Source of the DNA: Calliopsis andreniformis
Lineage: Eukaryota; Arthropoda; Insecta; Hymenoptera; Andrenidae
Direction: 5' to 3'
Assembly (NCBI RefSeq): GCF_051401765.1
Contig: NW_027480422.1
Span: 10,124,001-10,188,000 of the forward strand
DNA: 64,000 nt
Positions 11,661 to 23,055 of the stretch are shown here, piece after piece. The stretch's first letter is position 1. Every line of letters starts with the position of its first letter. The translations under genes and the position numbers were made by a program. A model generated the notes under the pieces. The model saw nothing but the letters and a program-made list of their open reading frames with translations. It made no database searches and was not told the origin of the DNA.

Positions 11661-14600
11661 AAGCCTAGGTTGCACGGAACGTAGAAATGCCCATTACTTT
11701 CACACTGGTTGTAATTATTCCTGTTATACGATGGAATAACTGTTGTATTTATATTTTATTTAATGCTTCTGGCGTTAACTTCTAAGGCCCTTGCTATTCG
11801 ATCTGGTGGAGCAACGCTCTAGAGTGAAGCCTAGGTTGCCCGGAACGTAGAAATGACCATCACCTTCGCTCTGGTTGCAATTATTCCTGTTGTACGATGG
11901 AAAAATTGTGGTATTTATATTGTATTTTATGCTTCTGGCGTAGGCTTCTTAGGCCCTAACTATTCGATATGGCGGAACCACGCCCTAGACTGAAGCCTAG
12001 GTTGCCCGGAACGTAGAAATGACCATTGCTTTCACACTGGTTGCAATTATTCCTGTTATATGATTGAAAAGCTGTTGTATCTATTTTGTAATTTATGCTT
12101 CTGACGTTGACTTCTTATGTCCTAACTATTGGATCTGGTGGAGCAACGCCCTAGGGTGAAGCCTAGGTTTCCCGGAACGTAGAAATGACCATAATTTTCA
12201 TACGGATTGCAATTATTCGTTCTATACGATGGAAAAACTGTTGTACTTATATTGTATTTTAACTTTCTGGCGTTGACTCCTAAGGCCGTACCTATTCGAT
12301 GTGGTGCAGCAACGCCCTAGAGTGAAGCCTATGTTGCCCCGAACGTAGAAATGACCATATCTTCCACACTGGTTGCAATAATTCCTGTTATACGATGGAA
12401 AAACTGTAGCATTGTTATTGTATTTTCTGCTTCTGTCTTTGACTTCTAAGGTCCTAGCTATTCGATCTGGTGGGGAATTTCCAAGAGTGAAGCCTATGGT
12501 GCCCGGAACGCAGAAATGACCATAACTTTCACACTGGTAGCAATTGTTCGTTTTATACAATGGAAAAACTGTTGTATTTTTATTGTATTTTAGGTTTCGG
12601 GCGTTGACTTCTAAGGCCCTAGCTATTCGATCTGGTGGAACAACGCCCTAGAGTGAAGCCTAGGTCGCCAGAAACGTAGAAATGACCATTACTTTCACAC
12701 TGGTTGCAATTATTCATGTTATACGATGGAAAAACTGTTGGATTTTTATTGTATTTTCTGCTTCTGGCTTTGACTTCTAAGGTCCTAGCTATTCGATCTG
12801 GTGGGGAATGTCCAAGAGTGAAGCCTATGGTGCCCGGAACGTAGAAATTCCCATTACTTTCACACTGTTTGTAATTATTCGTTTTATACGATGGAAAAGC
12901 TGTTGTATCTATTTTGTATTTTATGCTTCTGGCATTGACTTGCAAGGCCCTAACTATTCGATGTGGTGGAGCAACGCCCTAGAGTGAAGCCTAGGTTGCC
13001 CGGAACGTAGAAATTACCATAGCTTTCACACTGGTTGCAATTATTCCTGTTATACAAGGGAAAAACTGTTGTATTTATATTGTATTTTATGCTTCTGGCG
13101 TTGAATTCTTAGGCCCCAACTATTCGATCTGGTGGAGCAACGCCCTAGAGTGAAGCCTAGGTTGCCCGGAATGTAGAAATGACCATCACTTTCACACTGG
13201 TTGCAATTACTCTTAGTATACGATGGAAAAGCTGTTGTATTTACTTTGTATTTTATGCCTCTGGCGTTGACTCCTAAGGCCGTAGCTATTCGATGTGGTG
13301 GAGCAACGCCCTAGAGTGAAGCCTAGGTTGCCAGGAACGTAGAAATGACCATTACTTCCACAGTGTTTGCAATTATTCATACTATACAGTGGAAAAACTG
13401 TTGTATTTATATTGTATTTTATGCTTCTGGCATTGACTTCTAAGGCCCTAACTATTCGTTGTGGTGGAGCAACGCCCTAGAGTGAAGCCTAGGTTGCCCG
13501 GAACGTAGAAGTGACCATTACTTCCACACTGGTTGCAATTATTCCTGTTATACGATGGAAAAACTGTTGTATTTATATTATATTTTATGCTTCAGACGTT
13601 GACTTCTAAGGCCGTAGCTATTCGATGTGGTGGAGAAACGCCATAGACTCAAGCCTAGGTTGCCCGGAATGTAGAAATGACCATTACCTCCACACTGTTT
13701 GCAATTACTCATTTTATGCAATGGAAAAACTGTTGTATTTATATAGTTTTTTATAGTTATGGCGTTGACTTCTAAGGCCGTAGCTATTCGATGTGGTGGA
13801 GCAATGCCCTAGATTGAAGACTCAGATGACCGCAACGTAGAAATGACCATATCTTTCACACTGGTTGCAATTATTCCTGTTATACGATGGAAAAACTGTT
13901 GTATTTCTATTGTATTTTATGCTTCTGGCGTTGACTTCTTAGGCCCTAACTATTCGATCTGGTGAAGCAACGCCCTAGAGAGAAGCCTAGGATGCCCGGA
14001 ACGTAGAAATGACCGTAACTATCAGACTGGTTGCAATTATTCGTTTTATACGATGCAAAGACTATTGTATTTATATTGTATTTTATAGTTATGGCGTGGT
14101 CTTCCAGGGACGTAGCTATTCGATGTGGTTGAGCAACGCCCTAGAGTGAAGCCTAGGTTGCCCGGAACGTAGAAATGACCATAGTTTTCATACTGGTTGC
14201 AATTATTCGTTTTAAACGATGGAAAAACTGTTGTATTTATTTTGTATTTGGTGCTCCTGGCGTTGACTTCTTAGGCCCTAGCTATTGGATCTGGTGGACC
14301 AACGCCCTAGAGTGAAGCCTAGGTCGCCAGAAACGTAGAAATGACCATTACTTTCACACTGGTTGCAATTATTCATGTTATACGATGGAAAAACTGTTGT
14401 ATCTATTTTGTATTTTATGCTTCTGGCGTTGACTTCTTAGGTCCTAACTATTGGATCTGGTGGAGCAACGCCCTAGAGTGAAGCCTAGGTTGCCCGGGAC
14501 GTAGAAATGACCATCACCTTCACTCTGGTTGCAATTATTCCTGTTATACGATGGAAAAACTGTTGTATTTATATTATATTTTATGCTTCAGGAGTTGACT

Positions 14601-14693
14601 TCTAAGGCCGTAGATATTCGATGTGGTGGTGCAACGCCCTAGAGTGAAGCCTAGGTTGCCCGGAACGTAAAAATGACCATTAGTTCCACACTG
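11653..14693 (+). repeat. Higher-order repeat segment c, copy 2
   Basis: This is the partner of 4,350-7,390 at 7,303 bp. Small differences include ggggaatgtcc in copy 1 against ggggaatttcc near 12,473, and ttgcccgg against tttcccgg near 12,168. A third, deleted version of the same segment starts at about 29,375. Confidence 0.87.
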
Positions 14694-15240
14694 TTTGCAA
14701 TTATTCATATTATACAGTGGAAAAACTGTTGTATTTATATTGCATTTTATGCTTCTGGCATTGACTTCTAAGGCCCTAACTATTCGATGTGGTGGAGCAA
14801 CGCCCTAGAGTGAAGCCTAGATTGCCCGGAACGTAGAAATGACCATAGCTTTCACGTGGTTGCAATTATTCCTGTTATACAAGGGAAAAACTGTTGTATT
14901 TATATTGTATTTTATGCTTCTGGCGTTGACTTCCTAGGCTCGAACTATTCCATCTGGTGGAGCTACGCCCTAGAGTGAAGCCTAGGTTGCCCGGAATGTA
15001 GAAATGACCATCACTTTCACACTGGTTGCAATTATTCTTGCTATACGATGGAAAAACTGTTGTATTTATTATGTATTTTATGCCTCTGGCGTTGACTCCT
15101 AAGGCCGTAGCTATTCGATGTGGTGGAGCAACGCCCTAGGGTGAAGCCTAGGTTGCCCGGAACGTAGAAATTACCATTACTTCCACACTGTTTGCAATTA
15201 TTCATTTTATACAATGGAAAAACTGTTGTATTTATATTGT
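14694..15240 (+). repeat. Three-monomer gain in copy 2
   Basis: Relative to the first HOR copy, about 497 bp (three monomers minus 1 bp) are added here. The added units match about 10,095-10,640 at an offset of 4,646 bp (28 monomers minus 2), as shown by tgcattttatgcttctggc at 10,095 and 14,741. A unit near 14,853 carries a 1-bp deletion (tttcacgtgg in place of tttcacactgg). The same deletion reappears near 31,448, which ties the two copies together. Confidence 0.75.
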
Positions 15241-15433
15241 ATTTTATAGTTATGGCGTTGACTTCTTAGGCCCTAACTATTCGATCTGGTGGAGCAACGC
15301 CCTAGGGAGAAGCCTATATTGCACGGAACGTAGAAGTGACCATTACCTTCTGGCTTGTTGCAATTATTCCTGTTATACGATGAAAAAACTGCTGTATTTT
15401 TATTGTATTTTATGCGTCTGGAATTGTTTTCGA

Positions 15434-18400
15434 AGGCCCTAACTATTGGATGTGGTGGAGCAACGCCCTAGAGCGAAACCTAGGTTGCCCGGAACGGAGA
15501 AATGATCATTCCTTTCACACTGGTTGCAATTATTCCTGTTATACGATGGACAAACTGTTGGATTTTTATTGTACGTTATGCTTCTGGCGCTGACTTCTAA
15601 GGCCGTAGCTATTCGATGTGGTGGAGCAATGCCCTAGAGTGAAGCCTAGGTAGCCCGGAACGTAGAAATGACCATACCTTTCACACTGGTTGCAATTATT
15701 TCTGTTATACGATGGAAAAACTGTTGTATCTATTTTGTATTTTATGCTTCTGGCATTGACTTGTAAGGCCCTAACTATTCGATGTGGTGGAGCAACGCCC
15801 TAGAGTGAAGCCTAGGTTGCCCGGAACGTAGTAATGACCATAGCTTTCACAATGGTTGCAATTATTCCTGTTATACAAGGGAAAAACTGTTGTATTTATA
15901 TTGTATTTTATGTTTCTGGCGTTGACTTCTTACGCCCTAACTATTCGATCTGGAGGAGCAACGCCCTAGAGTGAAGCCTAGGTTGCCCGGAACGTAGAAA
16001 TGACCATCACTTTCACACTGGTTGCAATTATTCTTGTTATACGATGGAAAAACTGTTGTATTTATTTTGTTTTTTATGCCTCTGGCGTTGAGTCCTAAGG
16101 CCGTAGCTTTCGATGTGGTGGAGCAACGCCCTAGGGTGAAGCCTAGGTTGCCCGGAACGTAGAAATGACCATAAGTATCAGACTGGTTGCAATTATTCCA
16201 GTTATACGATGGAAAAACTGTTGTATTTATATTGTATTTTATGCTTCTGGTGTAAACTTCTTAGGCCCTAGCTATTCGATCTGGAGGAACAACGCCCTAG
16301 AGTGAAGCCTAGGTTGCCCGGAACGTAGAAATGACCATCACTTTCACACTGGTTGCAATTATTCTTGTTATACGATGGAAAAACTGTTGTATTTATTTTG
16401 TATTTTATGCCTCTGTCGTTGACTCCTAAGGCCGTAGCTATTCGATGTGGTGGAGCAACGCCCTAGAGTGAAACCTAGGTTGCCCGGAACGTAGAAATGA
16501 CCATCACTTTCACACTGGTTGCAATTATTCTTGTTATACGATGGAAAAACTGTTGTATTTATTTTGTATTTTATGCCTCTGGCGCTGACTCCTAAGGCCG
16601 TAGCTGTCGATGTGGTGGAGCAACGCCCTAGGGTGAAGCCTAGGTTGCCCGGAACGCAGAAATGACCATAACTATCAGACTGGTTGCAATTATTACTGTT
16701 ATACGATGGAAAAGCTGTTGTATTTATATTGTATTTTATGCTTCTGGTGTAGACTTCTTAGGCCCTAGCTATTCGATCTGGAGGAACAACGCCCTAGGGT
16801 GAAGCCTAGGTTGCCCGGAACGTAGAAATGACCATCACTTTCACACTGGTTGCAATTATTCTTGTTATACGATGGAAAAACAGTTGTATTTATTTTTGTA
16901 TTTTATGCCTCTGTCGTTGACTCCTAAGGCCGTAGCTATTCGATGTGGTGGAGCAACGCCCTAGGGTGAAGCCTAGGTTGCCCGGAACGCAGAAATGACC
17001 ATAACTATCAGACTGGTTGCAATTATTACTGTTATACGATGGAAAAGCTGTTGTATTTATATTGTATTTTATGCTTCTGGTGTAGACTTCTTAGGCCCTA
17101 GCTATTCGATCTGGAGGAACAACGCCCTAGGGTGAAGCCTAGGTTGCCCGGAACGTAGAAATGACCATCACTTTCACACTGGTTGCAATTATTCTTGTTA
17201 TACGATGGAAAAACAGTTGTATTTATTTTTGTATTTTATGCCTCTGTCGTTGACTCCTAAGGCCGTAGCTATTCGATGTGGTGGAGCAACGCCCTAGAGT
17301 GAAGCCTAGCTTGCCCGGAACGTAGAAATGACCATAACATTCACACTGGTTGCAATTATTCGTTTTATACAATGGAAAAACTGTTCTATTTATTTTGTAT
17401 TTTATGCTTCGGGCGTTGACTTCTAAGGCCCTAACTATTCGATCTGGTGGAGCAACGCTCTAGAGTGAAGCCTAGGTTGCCCGGAACGTAGAAACGACCA
17501 TAACTTTCATACTGATTGCAATTATTCGTATTATTCGATGGAAAATCTGTTGTATTTATATTGTACGTTATGCGTCTGGAGTTGTTTTCTTAGGCCCTAA
17601 CTATTCGACCTGGTGGACCAACGCCCTAGAGTGAAGCCTAGGTTGCACGGAACGTAGAAATTACCATAGCTTTCACACTGGTTGCAATTATTCCTGTTAT
17701 ACAAGGGAATAACTGTTGTATTTATATTGCAGTTTATGCTTCTGGCGTTGACTTCTTAGGCCCTAGCTATTCGATCTGGTGGAACAACGCCCTAGAGTGA
17801 AGCCTAGGATGCCCGGAACGTAGAAATGACCATTACTTCCACACTGGTTGCAATTATTCCTGTTATACGATGGAAAAACTGTTGTATTTATATTATATTT
17901 TATGCTTCAGACGTTGACTTCTAAGGCCGTAGCTATTCGATGTGGTGGAGCAATGCCCTAGATTGAAGCCTCAGAAACCCGCAACGTAGAAATGACCATA
18001 TCTTTCACACTGTTTGCAATTATTCCTGTTATACGATTGAAAAACTGCTGTATTTATATTGTATTTTATGCTTCTGGCCTTGACTTCTAAGGCCGCAGCT
18101 ATTCGATGTGGTGGAGCAATGCCCTAGAGTGAAGCCTAGGATACCCGGAACGTAGAAATGACCATACCTTTCACACTGGTTGCAATTATTCCTGTTATAC
18201 GATGGACAAACTGTTGGATTTTTATTGTACGTTATGCTTCTGGCGTTGACTTCTAAGTCCGTAGCTATTCGATGTGGTGGAGCAATGCCCTAGAGTGAAG
18301 CCTAGGTTGCCCGGAACGTAGAAATGACCATACCTTTCACACTGGTTGCAATTATTTCTGTTATACGATGGAAAAACTGTTGTATCTATTTTGTATTTTA

Positions 18401-19084
18401 TGCTACTGGCATTGACTTGTAAGGCCCTAACTATTCGATGTGGTGGAGCAACGCCCTAGAGTGAAGCCTAGGTTGCCCGGAACGTAGTAATGACCATAGC
18501 TTTCACAATGGTTGCAATTATTCCTGTTATACAAGGGAAAAACTGTTGTATTTATATTGTATTTTATGTTTCTGGCGTTGACTTCTTAGGCCCTAACTAT
18601 TCGATCTGGTGGAGCAACGCCCTAGAGTGATGCCTAGGTTGCCCGGAATGTAGAAATGACCATCACTTTCACACTGGTTGCAATTATTCTTGTTATACGA
18701 TGGAAAAACTGTTGTATTTATTTTGTTTTTTATGCCTCTGGCGTTGAGTCCTAAGGCCGTAGCTTTCGATGTGGTGGAGCAACGCCCTAGGGTGAAGCCC
18801 AGGTTGCACGGAACGTAGAAATGCCCATTACTTTCACACTGGTTGTAATTATTCCTGTTATACGATGGAATAACTGTTGTATTTATATTTTATTTAATGC
18901 TTCTGGCGTTAACTTCTAAGGCCCTTGCTATTCGATCTGGTGGAGCAACGCTCTAGAGTGAAGCCTAGGTTGCCCGGAACGTAGAAATGACCATCACCTT
19001 CGCTCTGGTTGCAATTATTCCTGTTGTACGATGGAAAAATTGTGGTATTTATATTGTATTTTATGCTTCTGGCGTAGGCTTCTT
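15434..19084 (+). repeat. 22-monomer higher-order repeat unit A1 (3,651 bp)
   Basis: This is the first of two tandem copies of a 22-monomer unit (22 x 166 minus 1). It begins in aggccctaactattgg and ends at ggcgtaggcttctt. The second copy follows immediately at 19,085. Single-base markers distinguish the copies: 17,339 is A (T at 20,990), 17,609 is C (A at 21,260) and 19,079 is C (T at 22,730). Near the start, taggtagccc here is taggttgccc in A2, and gatgtgg is gatttgg. Inside the unit is a tandem two-monomer duplication (16,596-17,260). Several monomers carry 1-bp indels (gtagctttcg, gtagctgtcg, tatttttgta) that account for the length. Confidence 0.92.
16596..17260 (+). repeat. Two-monomer tandem duplication (332 + 333 bp) inside unit A
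   Basis: A two-monomer cassette is present twice in a row, at 16,596-16,927 and 16,928-17,260. It consists of a unit with ggaacgcagaaatgacc and ataactatcagactgg followed by a unit with ctggaggaacaac and catcactttc. The two copies differ at the start (gtagctgtcg against gtagctattcg), which explains the 1-bp length difference. Both share the extra T in atttatttttgtattt. The cassette pair recurs at 20,247, 23,235 and 26,886, so it was already duplicated before the larger duplications. Confidence 0.9.
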
Positions 19085-22000
19085 AGGCCCTAACTATTGG
19101 ATGTGGTGGAGCAACGCCCTAGAGCGAAACCTAGGTTGCCCGGAACGGAGAAATGATCATTCCTTTCACACTGGTTGCAATTATTCCTGTTATACGATGG
19201 ACAAACTGTTGGATTTTTATTGTACGTTATGCTTCTGGCGCTGACTTCTAAGGCCGTAGCTATTCGATTTGGTGGAGCAATGCCCTAGAGTGAAGCCTAG
19301 GTTGCCCGGAACGTAGAAATGACCATACCTTTCACACTGGTTGCAATTATTTCTGTTATACGATGGAAAAACTGTTGTATCTATTTTGTATTTTATGCTT
19401 CTGGCATTGACTTGTAAGGCCCTAACTATTCGATGTGGTGGAGCAACGCCCTAGAGTGAAGCCTAGGTTGCCCGGAACGTAGTAATGACCATAGCTTTCA
19501 CAATGGTTGCAATTATTCCTGTTATACAAGGGAAAAACTGTTGTATTTATATTGTATTTTATGTTTCTGGCGTTGACTTCTTACGCCCTAACTATTCGAT
19601 CTGGAGGAGCAACGCCCTAGAGTGAAGCCTAGGTTGCCCGGAACGTAGAAATGACCATCACTTTCACACTGGTTGCAATTATTCTTGTTATACGATGGAA
19701 AAACTGTTGTATTTATTTTGTTTTTTATGCCTCTGGCGTTGAGTCCTAAGGCCGTAGCTTTCGATGTGGTGGAGCAACGCCCTAGGGTGAAGCCTAGGTT
19801 GCCCGGAACGTAGAAATGACCATAAGTATCAGACTGGTTGCAATTATTCCAGTTATACGATGGAAAAACTGTTGTATTTATATTGTATTTTATGCTTCTG
19901 GTGTAAACTTCTTAGGCCCTAGCTATTCGATCTGGAGGAACAACGCCCTAGAGTGAAGCCTAGGTTGCCCGGAACGTAGAAATGACCATCACTTTCACAC
20001 TGGTTGCAATTATTCTTGTTATACGATGGAAAAACTGTTGTATTTATTTTGTATTTTATGCCTCTGTCGTTGACTCCTAAGGCCGTAGCTATTCGATGTG
20101 GTGGAGCAACGCCCTAGAGTGAAACCTAGGTTGCCCGGAACGTAGAAATGACCATCACTTTCACACTGGTTGCAATTATTCTTGTTATACGATGGAAAAA
20201 CTGTTGTATTTATTTTGTATTTTATGCCTCTGGCGCTGACTCCTAAGGCCGTAGCTGTCGATGTGGTGGAGCAACGCCCTAGGGTGAAGCCTAGGTTGCC
20301 CGGAACGCAGAAATGACCATAACTATCAGACTGGTTGCAATTATTACTGTTATACGATGGAAAAGCTGTTGTATTTATATTGTATTTTATGCTTCTGGTG
20401 TAGACTTCTTAGGCCCTAGCTATTCGATCTGGAGGAACAACGCCCTAGGGTGAAGCCTAGGTTGCCCGGAACGTAGAAATGACCATCACTTTCACACTGG
20501 TTGCAATTATTCTTGTTATACGATGGAAAAACAGTTGTATTTATTTTTGTATTTTATGCCTCTGTCGTTGACTCCTAAGGCCGTAGCTATTCGATGTGGT
20601 GGAGCAACGCCCTAGGGTGAAGCCTAGGTTGCCCGGAACGCAGAAATGACCATAACTATCAGACTGGTTGCAATTATTACTGTTATACGATGGAAAAGCT
20701 GTTGTATTTATATTGTATTTTATGCTTCTGGTGTAGACTTCTTAGGCCCTAGCTATTCGATCTGGAGGAACAACGCCCTAGGGTGAAGCCTAGGTTGCCC
20801 GGAACGTAGAAATGACCATCACTTTCACACTGGTTGCAATTATTCTTGTTATACGATGGAAAAACAGTTGTATTTATTTTTGTATTTTATGCCTCTGTCG
20901 TTGACTCCTAAGGCCGTAGCTATTCGATGTGGTGGAGCAACGCCCTAGAGTGAAGCCTAGCTTGCCCGGAACGTAGAAATGACCATAACTTTCACACTGG
21001 TTGCAATTATTCGTTTTATACAATGGAAAAACTGTTCTATTTATTTTGTATTTTATGCTTCGGGCGTTGACTTCTAAGGCCCTAACTATTCGATCTGGTG
21101 GAGCAACGCTCTAGAGTGAAGCCTAGGTTGCCCGGAACGTAGAAACGACCATAACTTTCATACTGATTGCAATTATTCGTATTATTCGATGGAAAATCTG
21201 TTGTATTTATATTGTACGTTATGCGTCTGGAGTTGTTTTCTTAGGCCCTAACTATTCGAACTGGTGGACCAACGCCCTAGAGTGAAGCCTAGGTTGCACG
21301 GAACGTAGAAATTACCATAGCTTTCACACTGGTTGCAATTATTCCTGTTATACAAGGGAATAACTGTTGTATTTATATTGCAGTTTATGCTTCTGGCGTT
21401 GACTTCTTAGGCCCTAGCTATTCGATCTGGTGGAACAACGCCCTAGAGTGAAGCCTAGGATGCCCGGAACGTAGAAATGACCATTACTTCCACACTGGTT
21501 GCAATTATTCCTGTTATACGATGGAAAAACTGTTGTATTTATATTATATTTTATGCTTCAGACGTTGACTTCTAAGGCCGTAGCTATTCGATGTGGTGGA
21601 GCAATGCCCTAGATTGAAGCCTCAGAAACCCGCAACGTAGAAATGACCATATCTTTCACACTGTTTGCAATTATTCCTGTTATACGATTGAAAAACTGCT
21701 GTATTTATATTGTATTTTATGCTTCTGGCCTTGACTTCTAAGGCCGCAGCTATTCGATGTGGTGGAGCAATGCCCTAGAGTGAAGCCTAGGATACCCGGA
21801 ACGTAGAAATGACCATACCTTTCACACTGGTTGCAATTATTCCTGTTATACGATGGACAAACTGTTGGATTTTTATTGTACGTTATGCTTCTGGCGTTGA
21901 CTTCTAAGTCCGTAGCTATTCGATGTGGTGGAGCAATGCCCTAGAGTGAAGCCTAGGTTGCCCGGAACGTAGAAATGACCATACCTTTCACACTGGTTGC

Positions 22001-22735
22001 AATTATTTCTGTTATACGATGGAAAAACTGTTGTATCTATTTTGTATTTTATGCTACTGGCATTGACTTGTAAGGCCCTAACTATTCGATGTGGTGGAGC
22101 AACGCCCTAGAGTGAAGCCTAGGTTGCCCGGAACGTAGTAATGACCATAGCTTTCACAATGGTTGCAATTATTCCTGTTATACAAGGGAAAAACTGTTGT
22201 ATTTATATTGTATTTTATGTTTCTGGCGTTGACTTCTTAGGCCCTAACTATTCGATCTGGTGGAGCAACGCCCTAGAGTGATGCCTAGGTTGCCCGGAAT
22301 GTAGAAATGACCATCACTTTCACACTGGTTGCAATTATTCTTGTTATACGATGGAAAAACTGTTGTATTTATTTTGTTTTTTATGCCTCTGGCGTTGAGT
22401 CCTAAGGCCGTAGCTTTCGATGTGGTGGAGCAACGCCCTAGGGTGAAGCCCAGGTTGCACGGAACGTAGAAATGCCCATTACTTTCACACTGGTTGTAAT
22501 TATTCCTGTTATACGATGGAATAACTGTTGTATTTATATTTTATTTAATGCTTCTGGCGTTAACTTCTAAGGCCCTTGCTATTCGATCTGGTGGAGCAAC
22601 GCTCTAGAGTGAAGCCTAGGTTGCCCGGAACGTAGAAATGACCATCACCTTCGCTCTGGTTGCAATTATTCCTGTTGTACGATGGAAAAATTGTGGTATT
22701 TATATTGTATTTTATGCTTCTGGCGTAGGTTTCTT
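19085..22735 (+). repeat. 22-monomer higher-order repeat unit A2 (3,651 bp)
   Basis: This is the second tandem copy of the 22-monomer unit, aligned to 15,434-19,084 at a constant 3,651 bp. It carries the A2 marker bases (T at 20,990, A at 21,260, T at 22,730). At its right edge the shared stretch aggccctaactatt is followed by cgatatggcgg instead of ggatgtgg, so the exchange that made the pair lies within about 14 bp around 22,736-22,749. The sequence beyond matches the older HOR near 4,660 and 11,960. Confidence 0.92.
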
Positions 22736-23055
22736 AGGCCCTAACTATTCGATATGGCGGAACCACGCCCTAGACTGAAGCCTAGGTTGCCCGGAACGTA
22801 GAAATGACCATTACTTTCACACTGGTTGCAATTATTCCTGTTATATGATTGAAAAGCTGTTGTATCTATTTTGTAATTTATGCTTCTGACGTTGACTTCT
22901 TATGTCCTAACTATTGGATCTGGTGGAGCAACGCCCTAGGGTGAAGCCTAGGTTGCCCGGAACGTAGAAATGACCATAATTTTCATACGGATTGCAATTA
23001 TTCGTTCTATACGATGGAAAAACTGTTGTACTTATATTGTATTTTAACTTTCTGG
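22736..23055 (+). repeat. Two older-type monomers between amplified units
   Basis: About two monomers (cgatatggcggaaccacg, then ataattttcatacggatt with attttaactttctggcg) separate A2 from the partial A1 copy. They match about 4,660-4,980 and 11,960-12,280 of the older HOR. The same pair closes the second copy at 29,375-29,694. They mark the flank of the pre-duplication array that was carried along when the 40-monomer segment was duplicated. Confidence 0.85.

Larger units (their letters stand above)
1..15433 (+). repeat. Region 1: older higher-order repeat, two rearranged copies
   Basis: Monomers here fall into distinguishable types whose order repeats over long distances. The sequence from about 374 reappears from about 8,340. 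The offset then changes stepwise: 7,966, 8,132, 7,303 and finally 7,800 bp. Each change is one or more whole monomers (166, 829 and 497 bp, that is 1, 5 and 3 units give or take 1 bp). The basic HOR is thus about 44 to 49 monomers, with copies differing by gain or loss of complete units. Shorter internal echoes exist, for example 1-373 with 3,156-3,528, and about 4,361-4,900 with 7,845-8,380. No gene or non-satellite sequence is present in the region. Confidence 0.85.
16417..23055 (+). repeat. 40-monomer duplication, copy 1 (6,639 bp)
   Basis: This larger unit covers the last 16 monomers of A1, all of A2 and two older-type monomers. It is repeated in tandem at 23,056-29,694 with an offset of 6,639 bp (40 x 166 minus 1). 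Start anchor: the cgttgactcctaaggccg stretch at 16,417 and 23,056. In every place I compared, the two copies were identical, including the A1/A2 marker bases (17,339 and 23,978 both A; 20,990 and 27,629 both T). This duplication is therefore younger than the 22-monomer one. Confidence 0.92.
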
